A stretch of 64,000 nucleotides of DNA from an uncultured Bacteroidaceae bacterium (GTDB lineage Bacteria > Bacteroidota > Bacteroidia > Bacteroidales > Bacteroidaceae), in contig CALUJO010000002.1 in NCBI GenBank assembly GCA_944320965.1, positions 78,273 through 142,272 of the forward strand. The letters are read 5' to 3'. This document shows positions 25,980-35,005 of the stretch, piece after piece. A program made the translations under genes and the position numbers. The notes below the pieces were generated by a model. It was given only the letters and a program-made list of their open reading frames with translations. It was not told the origin of the DNA and did no database searches. The first letter of the stretch is position 1. Each line of letters opens with the position of its first letter.

Positions 25980-28220
25980 TTACTGAACAATGATTTCATC
26001 AAGGAAAATCCATCCACCATCAATATCTACTATAGGAGCATAGATTCTGACATAACGTGCGCTTGCCTTTCCTTCCCAAATAAAGTCGTGGAAAGTTACT
26101 TCTTCACGCTCTGTAGATATGTCATGTGTCAGACGTGCAAGGTCTGTAAAGTTCTTGCCGTCATCGGAAATCTGAATCTGTACATACTTAGGCAACCATA
26201 CATAAGGGCCCTTAGCCTGCATACCCAGAGTTGAAATATATGATAAGTCAGTCTTTTCGCCCAAGTCAATCACTGCATCAACATCATTGTTCAGGAATCC
26301 AAGCCACAGACCGTCACCATATCCCTTGCCGCCGCGATAACCGTCAACAAGACTCTTTTCGCCTGATGCAGGATAATTCTTTGAATAAGGCTTTGCAAGA
26401 GTAACCTTCTTGCCGATTGCCTTATGGTAATCAATTCTCTTGCTCAGGATATCACCGGCAGGCTTACCGTCCTTGAATGCGCGTGCCTTAAGGTGCATTG
26501 TTTCTTTTACTGTCAGAGAATCCTTATACAAAGGAGAGTTTACCGTAGGTTCACTGCCGTCTGTAGTATAATGGATATCCATGCCAAGACGTTCGCACTG
26601 CAAGGCAACCTTAATCTCTTTCTTGTCATAATCAACCCTCATCGGAGTATCAATCATTGTAGAAAGCGTAAACGGATTGTATCCTTTCTCTATAAGCCTT
26701 GGAATTTCAAGGTTAACTCTCTTGCGGAAACTTTCCCAGTCCTTGTTTTCCAGATTGGTCCATCCCACTTCCGAAAGTGCGATAAGACGAGGATAAATCA
26801 TATACTCGGTATGTTCCAGCGTAGGCATGTATTCTCTCCATACGTTACCCTGAACACCAAGAATCAAATCTGCCTGTTCTTCAGTGAAAGATGCCGGTAC
26901 CGGATTGTATGAATATACCTTCTCAAGAGTCAGGTATCCGCCAATAGCTTCAGGCTGTGTTGACGGGTCTGTCTGATAATTGTCAAGATAGCAGAAACCG
27001 CCCGGAGTCATAACAACACGGTGTCCTGCCTTTGCAGCTGTGATACCACCCTCTTCACCGCGCCATGACATAACTGTAGCGTTAGGAGCAAGACCGCCTT
27101 CAAGTATTTCGTCCCAGCCGATTATGTCGCGTCCCTTGCTGTTAACGAATTCTTCGATGCGGTGAATCATGTAACTCTGCAGTTCGTCAACATTTTCAAG
27201 TCCTTCTTCCTTCATGCGTCTCTGGCAGTCAGGACAAGTTTTCCAGCCGCTTTTCACAGCCTCATCCCCGCCAATGTGGATATAGTGTGAAGGGAAAAGG
27301 TCGATAACCTCTGTCAGCACATCTTCAAGGAATGCGAATGTAGCTTCCTTGCCTATACAGAAATCGGAATTCTTGTACATGTCATTTGCACAAGACAGCA
27401 TAGGATATGCAGCAAGCACTTCTTCCGAGTGTCCCGGCATTTCAATTTCCGGAACAATGGTAATATGTCTCATTTCGGCATACTCAAGTATTTCCTTCAC
27501 ATCTTCCTGAGTATAGAATCCGCCCCTTGCCGCAGGATCATCCTGATTGCAATAGAGTCTGTCTGCCTTCCACCACTCTTTCCATGTTTCATAAGGACGC
27601 CATGCAGCAAAGTTTGTAAGTCTCGGGTATTTCTTTATCTCAAGTCTCCAGCCCGCACCGTCGGTAAGATGCCAGTGGAAACGGTTCATCTTGTAACGTG
27701 CCAGCGCATCAAGCTGTTTCTTTACAAACTCCTTGCTGCTGAAGTGACGTGATTCGTCAAGATGCAGACCGCGATATTCAAACCTTGGTTCGTCTTCAAT
27801 TTCAACGGCAATGACACTCTTGAAGTTTCTTTCCTCAGCAAGCTGAAGCAATGACTGCAAACCATAGAAAAGACCGTCGGAAGTCTTTGCCACAATCTCA
27901 GCACCTTTTGAATTTACCTTAAGGGTATATCCTTCGTTGCCAAGCTTAAATTCAGGATCAAGAGTCATCTTCAGGTAATTACGCATGCTTTTCTTTCCGG
28001 TATACTCTACCTTCAGCTGAGTTGTCTTTATGTACTCCTGCATATTTTCAAGCTCCTTGCCTTCAAGGTTTGTAACAAGGTTCAGCTTGCTTCCAAGCAC
28101 AAGCTGTCCCTTACCCACCGTCATATGCTGAGGAGCCGGAATAATGTTCTGCGAGTTTGCAACCGGTGCACATGCAAGCAACGACAGTGCAAACAAAAAT
28201 GTTGATATTCTTCTGTTCAT
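25980..28220 (-). CDS. Beta-N-acetylhexosaminidase (GH20) with F5/8-type C-terminal domain
   Basis: Removes terminal GlcNAc or GalNAc by substrate-assisted catalysis. In 746 residues: a signal peptide (LLACAPVANSQ; signal peptidase I or a lipobox are both possible), a GH20b N-terminal domain (about 28-140), the GH20 barrel with catalytic pair Asp319-Glu320 in HIGGDEAVK, a chitobiase-C-terminal-like domain (about 535-610, with HYTTDGSEPTVNSPLY) and a discoidin-like domain (about 620-746). It is 23 bp downstream of a second GH20 gene, so the two form an operon. The different C-terminal domains suggest different targets in mucin or host glycans. Confidence 0.94.
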   Translation of the reverse strand: MNRRISTFLFALSLLACAPVANSQNIIPAPQHMTVGKGQLVLGSKLNLVTNLEGKELENMQEYIKTTQLKVEYTGKKSMRNYLKMTLDPEFKLGNEGYTLKVNSKGAEIVAKTSDGLFYGLQSLLQLAEERNFKSVIAVEIEDEPRFEYRGLHLDESRHFSSKEFVKKQLDALARYKMNRFHWHLTDGAGWRLEIKKYPRLTNFAAWRPYETWKEWWKADRLYCNQDDPAARGGFYTQEDVKEILEYAEMRHITIVPEIEMPGHSEEVLAAYPMLSCANDMYKNSDFCIGKEATFAFLEDVLTEVIDLFPSHYIHIGGDEAVKSGWKTCPDCQRRMKEEGLENVDELQSYMIHRIEEFVNSKGRDIIGWDEILEGGLAPNATVMSWRGEEGGITAAKAGHRVVMTPGGFCYLDNYQTDPSTQPEAIGGYLTLEKVYSYNPVPASFTEEQADLILGVQGNVWREYMPTLEHTEYMIYPRLIALSEVGWTNLENKDWESFRKRVNLEIPRLIEKGYNPFTLSTMIDTPMRVDYDKKEIKVALQCERLGMDIHYTTDGSEPTVNSPLYKDSLTVKETMHLKARAFKDGKPAGDILSKRIDYHKAIGKKVTLAKPYSKNYPASGEKSLVDGYRGGKGYGDGLWLGFLNNDVDAVIDLGEKTDLSYISTLGMQAKGPYVWLPKYVQIQISDDGKNFTDLARLTHDISTEREEVTFHDFIWEGKASARYVRIYAPIVDIDGGWIFLDEIIVQ

Positions 28221-28243
28221 TGTTTATTGTGTATTGTTTGTTA

Positions 28244-30586
28244 TCAGTGTGAAAGCATCTCTGGACCAACAATGATGAATTCCTTACTGTCGGCAGCACG
28301 CATTCTCAAAGTACCTTCTCCCCAGTTTGATGGGAAACCTTTGATGATGTGTCCAAGGAAGACAAGCTTGATTTCATGAAGGCCTTTTGCAAGGGCAACA
28401 GATTTGTCGCGGCGGCAGAACTTCTTCACTTCATCGGCATTGTCTATAAGAACCTTGCCGTCAATGCTTAGCTGTTCAAATTCAGTAGAGAAATAGTAAA
28501 CACCGTCAGCAGGGATATTGATATAGCCAGTAGCTACAGCTCCATACTGTTTTACATTTTTCATCCTGTCATTAGGCTTTTCATAAACAACAAGTTCCTT
28601 GGTATCCTTGATTACAGTCTTGACTGCCGGCTGTGCCTTTGCAGCTTCAAACTCTGTCATGTTCCTGTAATCGCCGTAAGCTACTTCCATTTCAAGTCCG
28701 GCAGCAGTCTTTTCAACATTGCTTGCAGGAGCTAATGTCTGTTTTTCTACTGTTATTGTACGGACAGGACTCATCTTCCCAGAAGGAAGTACGGTTCTGA
28801 TTTTCAATGTAGCGTTTTCTGTAAATACAAAAGGTTCTGTATATTTAGCAGAAGCTGGAACAGGGTCAGTGCCGTCAAGTGTATAAACCATCTTTTCAGG
28901 ACGTGAAGTCTGGAATGTAAGTCTTGCAGTATCTGTGAAAGCTACAAAGTTGCATGAACCGTAAGGCTGTTCCGGCTGAGGGATATGGTAATTGATGTCA
29001 TAAGCGTCAAGACGGACATAAGCATTGTTTATTCTTCTTTCAAAGTCTTCGTAGTTCTTGTTTTCTACATTTGTCCATGCAATTTCGGAAAGTGCAAGGG
29101 CACGCGGATAAGTTCTGTACTCACGTATATCCTCAGAATAGAAATATTCGCTCCAAACGTTAGCCTGAACACCAATAACATAGTGAGCCTTGTTCATTGC
29201 CACAAGAGTATCAGGCACAGGGTTATAACTGTATGTCTTGCTCAAAGGTATATATCCGTAGATTGCAACCGGCTCAATCTTACTGTCACCCTGGTAAAGG
29301 TCAAGATAAAGTCCGTTGCCTGCAGGTGTCATAATAACATCATGGTTCATAAGAGCAGCCTCAATACCGCCCTCTTCACCGCGCCATGACATTACAGTTG
29401 CGCTTGGTGCAAGTCCGCCTTCAAGTATCTCATCCCATCCAATCATCTTCTTTCCACAGCTTTCTACAACCTTTTCCATTCTCTGAACAAAATAGCTCTG
29501 AAGTTTTTCTTCGGCTGTATGCTTGCTGTCAGCCTTCAATCCTTCATCCTTAATTCTCTTCTGGCACAAAGGACATTCTTTCCAGCTTTTCTTAGGACAC
29601 TCATCGCCACCAATGTGGAAATATTCACCCGGGAAAAGGGGAGCAACCTCGCGGATAACATCTTCAAGCAGTTTGAATGGTTCTTCCTTTCCTGCGCACA
29701 TAACAACATCCTCAACGCCCCATATAATTCTTGGAGTTCCTGGCTCTCCCTTGCATGACAATTCAGGATAAGCGGCAATTGCAGCCATTTCGTGTCCTGG
29801 CAATTCTATTTCAGGTACAACTGTTATGAATCTTTCCGCAGCATATTTTACAATATCCTTAACCTGTTCCTGAGTATAGTAGCCTTTGTGTTCATAACCT
29901 TCGGCTTCCATACGTACAGAACCAACTTCAGTCAGTTTAGGATGTTTCTTGATTTCTATTCTCCATCCCTGGTCGTCTGTCAGATGCCAGTGAAGGCGGT
30001 TAATCTTGAATAGTGCCATTATGTCAAGCTGCTTCTTTATATCTTCAACTTCCATGAAATGACGGCACACATCAATCATAAGTCCACGGTAACCGAAACG
30101 CGGTTCATCCTTTATGTTTACTGCCTGTGCCGACCATTCTATTCCCCTTACTTTCTGCATGCTCTCTATCTCGGCAGGAAGAAGCTGCATAAAGCTCTGC
30201 ATGCCATAGAACACTCCCTGCGCTGTCTTTGCCTTTACGGTAACAGACTCTGGAGTAACATCAAGAAGATATCCTTCATCGTTCACGTCAAGCGACGGTT
30301 CAATCAGCAATGTTATCGCTCCGGAATCGGATACCTTAATATTATATCCGGTTGAGCGTGACATCTTTGATGCAAAATATTCTGCAACGGTTTTCAACTC
30401 AGGGGTCTGCGCACCGATTGCCACCTTGCCTGAAAGCATGAACTTGCCCTGTCCCTGAGTAAGGCTTTGTGGCATCGGGATAATGTTTATACCCTCATTA
30501 TAAGACTTAACCTCACCTTTAGGACTGCATGAGGCAACAAAAGTAAATGCCAGTCCGGCACAAACTGCTGAAAATAAACTCTTCAT
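28244..30586 (-). CDS. Beta-N-acetylhexosaminidase (GH20) lipoprotein with PA14-like C-terminal domain
   Basis: A 780-residue GH20 enzyme. The signal ends FVASC, so it is a probable lipoprotein (lipid Cys20). A GH20b domain is followed by the barrel with Asp328-Glu329 in HIGGDECPK, then a chitobiase-C-terminal-like domain (YTLDGTDPVPASAKY) and a PA14-like beta domain (about 640-780, ADGVYYFSTEFEQLSIDGKVLID). It is first gene of the two-hexosaminidase operon. Over the catalytic domain it is clearly paralogous to the next gene (shared WDEILEGGLAP and ATVMSWRGEEGG), but the C-terminal parts differ. Confidence 0.94.
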   Translation of the reverse strand: MKSLFSAVCAGLAFTFVASCSPKGEVKSYNEGINIIPMPQSLTQGQGKFMLSGKVAIGAQTPELKTVAEYFASKMSRSTGYNIKVSDSGAITLLIEPSLDVNDEGYLLDVTPESVTVKAKTAQGVFYGMQSFMQLLPAEIESMQKVRGIEWSAQAVNIKDEPRFGYRGLMIDVCRHFMEVEDIKKQLDIMALFKINRLHWHLTDDQGWRIEIKKHPKLTEVGSVRMEAEGYEHKGYYTQEQVKDIVKYAAERFITVVPEIELPGHEMAAIAAYPELSCKGEPGTPRIIWGVEDVVMCAGKEEPFKLLEDVIREVAPLFPGEYFHIGGDECPKKSWKECPLCQKRIKDEGLKADSKHTAEEKLQSYFVQRMEKVVESCGKKMIGWDEILEGGLAPSATVMSWRGEEGGIEAALMNHDVIMTPAGNGLYLDLYQGDSKIEPVAIYGYIPLSKTYSYNPVPDTLVAMNKAHYVIGVQANVWSEYFYSEDIREYRTYPRALALSEIAWTNVENKNYEDFERRINNAYVRLDAYDINYHIPQPEQPYGSCNFVAFTDTARLTFQTSRPEKMVYTLDGTDPVPASAKYTEPFVFTENATLKIRTVLPSGKMSPVRTITVEKQTLAPASNVEKTAAGLEMEVAYGDYRNMTEFEAAKAQPAVKTVIKDTKELVVYEKPNDRMKNVKQYGAVATGYINIPADGVYYFSTEFEQLSIDGKVLIDNADEVKKFCRRDKSVALAKGLHEIKLVFLGHIIKGFPSNWGEGTLRMRAADSKEFIIVGPEMLSH

Positions 30587-30623
30587 AAAATATTTATTCC
30601 TTATAATATAATTTCCTATTTTA

Positions 30624-30631
30624 CAAAGATA
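30624..30631 (-). promoter_or_regulatory. -7 promoter box for the GH20 operon
   Basis: TATCTTTG on the minus strand, 38 bp upstream of the first hexosaminidase start codon. Confidence 0.65.
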
Positions 30632-30745
30632 GTCTATTTTTAAGAATAAAAAATAAAACAGATTAATATAAGGAGTTTTTAAATCAAATTTTCCTCATAA
30701 ACTGAGATAACCAAAATTATTTTTTACCAAACACTATAAATGATT

Positions 30746-32350
30746 CTATACAATTGTCTGACAAAGCTTTTTAACCTGTTCTTCAAAATCATCACGGTTT
30801 CTGGCTTTATTGCGCACTGCAGTACGGTAATTATAGATTGTCTGCGGAGAATAGAACAGCAAGGTAGCTATACTTGAACTGTCCTTTATGCCAAGACGTA
30901 TAAGGGCAAAAATACGCAGCTCGGTATTCAACAGCCCTCCCTTATCGGGATAAATTGCCTCACCATCACGCAACAGAGCGTTGAATTCATTTACAAAGTT
31001 AGGATAAAGCGTAAGAAAAGACGTATCAAAATTAACAAAGAAACGCTTTGCATCTGCTTCATTCATCTTGTTTGTACTCAGTTTCAGCAAGTCATCAGCC
31101 TGCTTTGCCTTTACTTTTCTCTTTACAAGATCCTGATAACGGTTAAGTTTTTCAATGTATGCAGCACACAGCTCAAGGAAAAGACTCATATATTCCTCAC
31201 GTGTGTTGTTTGTTTTCAGCAATTCTACATTAAGGTTTTGCAGTTTGTCATTAAGGGCATCAAGCTCCATCTTTGCCGTTTTCACCTGCTTCAACCTGTT
31301 TTTATTAAACAGAAGCAAAACAATAACCAGAACCATCAAGGCACTTATAACGGATATGGCCCAAGTCAGACGGTTACTCTTTTCAAGATTCTCATTCTGA
31401 TAGGCGTTCACTATTGACGGGAATTTCCTTGCAATCTCAAGCATCCTCAGCCTGTTGACATAAAAGACAGCATCCTCCATTGAATAGTTCAAGTAACGGT
31501 TTGCGCGTTCCAGACTTCCATCCTTCTTGAGAAATATATGAAAAGCAAGTTCCTGCATTGCAAGATTTTCTTTAAGAGGACACACATTATCAGAAATGGC
31601 AGACAATATCAGGTATTTTTCATAATCATCAAGATGACCTTGGTTCTTGTGTGCAAAGGCAAGCCCGCACGTTACACACGCATACAGTCGTGTATTTACC
31701 GGAAGATTTTCCAAAGCCGCTTCATAAGCTTTTTGGGCGCCTGGCTGATCCCCAGTTCTCGCTTTGTACTCACCAAGCCAATAATAATAGTCTTTGCTTC
31801 CAACCGGAAGGACATGCAACAGAGAATCATTGTATTCTATTTCTTTTTTCTTGTATTGGGGCGTGAAATAATCATCATCAGAATACTCGCTCCATACAGA
31901 ATACACCCACTCGTATGCTTTATAATATTCTATAAGAAGTGCAGTATCTGTCTTGGCAATATTCACATCATCAAGCAATCCAAGCGCTTGTGAAAAGTAG
32001 CCGCTGGTAGCAAGAAGATTTGAACGACTTATTTTTGCCAGTTTTATATGTTCCAAGTTACCAGTTCTTTCTGCCATTTCCTCTGCCTTGTTTATATAAT
32101 ACAAAGCCGAATCCGAACGGTAAGTCAGATACTCCTCATACATTCTATGATAGTGATTGAACAATGCTTCATAAGACATTCCTTTACAAATCATACTTCT
32201 CACACTGTCAATTCTTGCTTCCTTCATTTCCGAATAATGTTCTCTCTGATTCAAAACTTTCTCCAGGTCAGAATACAGATTATTAAAATCATTTGCATTT
32301 AACGGCAACTGAATAATAAAAAATATTATAATAAGAAAAACAGCAAACAT
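30746..32350 (-). CDS. DUF6377-like membrane regulator with LuxR-like HTH
   Basis: A 534-residue protein with an N-terminal signal/anchor, a periplasmic helical (TPR-like) region to about residue 325, one transmembrane helix (about 327-348, WAISVISALMVLVIVLLLF), a coiled coil (about 350-400) and a cytosolic C-terminal domain. The end contains a LuxR/GerE-like helix-turn-helix, LGIKDSSSIATLLFYSPQTI, followed by YNYRTAVRNKA. This is the architecture of Bacteroidetes one-component membrane regulators (DUF6377). It is transcribed divergently from the TonB receptor-galactosidase pair, which it probably regulates. No kinase or receiver domain is present. Confidence 0.8.
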   Translation of the reverse strand: MFAVFLIIIFFIIQLPLNANDFNNLYSDLEKVLNQREHYSEMKEARIDSVRSMICKGMSYEALFNHYHRMYEEYLTYRSDSALYYINKAEEMAERTGNLEHIKLAKISRSNLLATSGYFSQALGLLDDVNIAKTDTALLIEYYKAYEWVYSVWSEYSDDDYFTPQYKKKEIEYNDSLLHVLPVGSKDYYYWLGEYKARTGDQPGAQKAYEAALENLPVNTRLYACVTCGLAFAHKNQGHLDDYEKYLILSAISDNVCPLKENLAMQELAFHIFLKKDGSLERANRYLNYSMEDAVFYVNRLRMLEIARKFPSIVNAYQNENLEKSNRLTWAISVISALMVLVIVLLLFNKNRLKQVKTAKMELDALNDKLQNLNVELLKTNNTREEYMSLFLELCAAYIEKLNRYQDLVKRKVKAKQADDLLKLSTNKMNEADAKRFFVNFDTSFLTLYPNFVNEFNALLRDGEAIYPDKGGLLNTELRIFALIRLGIKDSSSIATLLFYSPQTIYNYRTAVRNKARNRDDFEEQVKKLCQTIV

Positions 32351-32470
32351 AAACTTGATTAATTAAAAACTTATAAAACGACACTAATATAAACATTATA
32401 TTTCACAGTACAAAACGAAGCTGAATTTTACATGAATAAATAATATCAAATCTACATTTCACAATAAAAG

Positions 32471-32501
32471 ATATCATGATAACATATTGATTTTATGATA
32501 T
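32471..32501. repeat. Inverted repeat in the divergent regulator/receptor gap
   Basis: ATATCAT at 32471-32477 and ATGATAT at 32495-32501, arm centres 24 bp apart, on the same helix face within error. It sits between the divergent regulator and TonB receptor genes, about 70 bp upstream of the receptor -7 box. A candidate operator; AT-richness makes chance occurrence possible. The rest of 32351-32693 holds only the receptor promoter and leader. Confidence 0.35.
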
Positions 32502-32572
32502 TTAAGAATTATAGTACATACATATAATCTACCTTACCTCTACCTGTAAAAACATGTTTATAATATACATTA

Positions 32573-32580
32573 TATTTTTG
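32573..32580 (+). promoter_or_regulatory. -7 promoter box for the TonB receptor gene
   Basis: TATTTTTG, implying a leader of about 105 nt before the start codon at 32694. Confidence 0.6.
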
Positions 32581-32693
32581 CAACAGACAAAAGGAAAGAA
32601 GCCAAATCCTATATTACAGGAATAAAAAAGAAAAAGGCAATTTCTAAAAATAGAAAATATTAAAATAAGAAATAAGCACATAATTTATTAATC

Positions 32694-34955
32694 ATGAAAA
32701 TAAACCAGTTCATACCAATTCTTACAGTAGCAGCTATGATGCCTGCAATAGCAGAAGCTTCTGTATTCATTAATGATAAAGACACAGTTACAGTAAAGAA
32801 AGCTGAAGGAAGCGAACGTAACGTAATGCTTAATGCCGCAGATGCAACAAAACCACGCGAGATACAGATAGGTCTGCCAAGCGAAGACGTAAACGTATAT
32901 GAAAACGGTCTTCCTGCAGTGTATTCATCAGCAGTTCATAAATTGCAATACCACTGGAGAAGTGACGCAAGTCTTGGAGAAGTAGGCCTTATGTCACCTT
33001 CAGAATCTGCAATAAGAACAGGAAACATTGCATATTCGGTAAACTCATTCAACAATCTTGGACAAAAGGAATTCAAAGGCAAACTTAACTATCATGCAAA
33101 CCACTACGGACTTCAACAGTTTGACATGAACGTTTCAGGCGGAATCGGCGACAAATGGCTTTATTTCGGAAATGTATATCAGGTTTTCGACCCGGGAACT
33201 TTTGATGTCAAGTTTGACGAATTTGCCGACCGCACACAGATTTACCGCGCAGGACTTACACGCCTCTTTGACAACAACAAGGGAAAAATCACATTACAGT
33301 ACAAATATGCCTACAGCCGCAATCAGGGCAATGAGCTGAACGCAGCACCATTCATCTACAACGGTGACGGTTCAATAACAGAAATCAAAGGATTTACACC
33401 GGGACTTTCTTCATACGGACCGACAAACGGTGAAATAAGCTATATGGACATCATGGACGGAAAGATGAAACAGGCCAATCTTCGTGACCTTGCAGACAAC
33501 CGCTCTCATGAAGTTACATTACTTACAGACTACACTTTCGACAACGACTTGAAATGGACACTTAACATGAAGTACATGAATGCTCCGGAAGCAAATTACA
33601 TTGACTTTGGAGGAAGTACGATAAGTGAACTGGATGGAAGCGAAGGCTATCTGCTTAACGGCGAACCATATGCCGGACTTGTTGAAGGACGACGCACATG
33701 GCTTCACTTTGGCAAGGTTCAGAATTTCCTTGTTACTTCCGAACTTGAGAAACAGATAGGAAATCACGGACTGAGACTTGGTATAAACGAATGGTTTTAT
33801 GACCTTGACTATCATTCTTCTTCATTCCAATGGACTGGAACAGTCAACGAATATCCTCAAATCCTCTCTACACCTAACGGACAAGGCGGATATGACAAAT
33901 TCTTCGGTTTCAATGAACTTAGCCCGGAATATACAGTAGGATATGAAAACAAACTTGCACTTTATCTTACAGACAACTGGCAAATCACTCCGAAACTGAA
34001 ATTCTACTATGGAGGACGTCTTGAATACTACCGCATGTCTGCCGATCAGATTTCACATTCAAGATATTCAGGTTTCTATATAGGTGGCACAGCTCCCGAC
34101 GGAACAATAATTGCACCGGCAAGAGTAACAAAAGACAAACTGAACTATGCCGCCACCGCACAGCTGACATATAACCTGACCAAGCAGTTTGGTTTTACTG
34201 CCGACGGAACTGTAGCAACACGTTTCCCAAGAATCAACGAATATGCAGGAACAGGTCCTACAGAAGAACAGTATAACCGTGTGACAATTCCACTTGTACG
34301 TGGAGGGCTGTTCTACAAGAACAACTGGATAGACCTTACTTCAATGGTTACATATATCGCAAAGACAAACAACATTGACCAACAGAACCTGACAAAACCA
34401 GGAACTACAGAAGGAAAGACAGTATTGCTTATATATGATATCCAGACTCTGGGATGGACAACTTCTGCAGAAATCGATCCGTTCAAAGGATTCCACCTGC
34501 ACGCACTCTTCACTTACCAGAAGCCGGTTTACAAGAATTACAATGCAAGTGTGACATTCAGTGACGGTACACAGATGGGAGTAAACGCAAACGGAATGAT
34601 TGTGAAGGAAATACCTCAGATTCTTGTAGAGTTGGACCCAAGTTATAATATTACAGATGATTTGCGCTTGTGGCTGAGCTTCCGCTACTTCGGCAAGACT
34701 TATGCCAACCTTCAGGAAGCGCTTTACTTCAACGGACGCTGGGAAACTTTCGGAGGTATAAACTGGAAAGTAAACAAGAACCTTGACCTCGGAGTATCTG
34801 TAGTCAACTTCCTTAACCAGAGAGGTGCAAAGGGTACAATAAGCGGTTCTGAACTTATTACAAAGGACGAAGCTTACAAATATGCAGGATGCTATATGAG
34901 CGGTTCATATCTGAGACCATTCACAGTAGAATTCAACGCAAGCATAAAATTCTGA
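32694..34955 (+). CDS. TonB-dependent outer-membrane receptor, not SusC type
   Basis: A 753-residue exported protein: signal peptide (AIAEAS), a short plug-like region (about 45-140, PSEDVNVYENGLPAVYSS), and a long aromatic-rich barrel ending in the outer-membrane signature EFNASIKF with terminal Phe. It lacks the carboxypeptidase-regulatory and Secretin_N domains usual for SusC, and no susD follows. The alpha-galactosidase gene begins 51 bp downstream, so an oligosaccharide containing galactose is a plausible ligand, but iron or vitamin complexes cannot be excluded from sequence. Confidence 0.85.
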   Translation: MKINQFIPILTVAAMMPAIAEASVFINDKDTVTVKKAEGSERNVMLNAADATKPREIQIGLPSEDVNVYENGLPAVYSSAVHKLQYHWRSDASLGEVGLMSPSESAIRTGNIAYSVNSFNNLGQKEFKGKLNYHANHYGLQQFDMNVSGGIGDKWLYFGNVYQVFDPGTFDVKFDEFADRTQIYRAGLTRLFDNNKGKITLQYKYAYSRNQGNELNAAPFIYNGDGSITEIKGFTPGLSSYGPTNGEISYMDIMDGKMKQANLRDLADNRSHEVTLLTDYTFDNDLKWTLNMKYMNAPEANYIDFGGSTISELDGSEGYLLNGEPYAGLVEGRRTWLHFGKVQNFLVTSELEKQIGNHGLRLGINEWFYDLDYHSSSFQWTGTVNEYPQILSTPNGQGGYDKFFGFNELSPEYTVGYENKLALYLTDNWQITPKLKFYYGGRLEYYRMSADQISHSRYSGFYIGGTAPDGTIIAPARVTKDKLNYAATAQLTYNLTKQFGFTADGTVATRFPRINEYAGTGPTEEQYNRVTIPLVRGGLFYKNNWIDLTSMVTYIAKTNNIDQQNLTKPGTTEGKTVLLIYDIQTLGWTTSAEIDPFKGFHLHALFTYQKPVYKNYNASVTFSDGTQMGVNANGMIVKEIPQILVELDPSYNITDDLRLWLSFRYFGKTYANLQEALYFNGRWETFGGINWKVNKNLDLGVSVVNFLNQRGAKGTISGSELITKDEAYKYAGCYMSGSYLRPFTVEFNASIKF

Positions 34956-35005
34956 TATTCAAGATAAAAACAAATACATTACTAAATATTAAATACTCAC
35001 GAACC

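Noticed and set aside
32694..34955. SusC homolog
   Set aside because: No N-terminal carboxypeptidase-like domain, the protein is only 753 residues and no susD follows.
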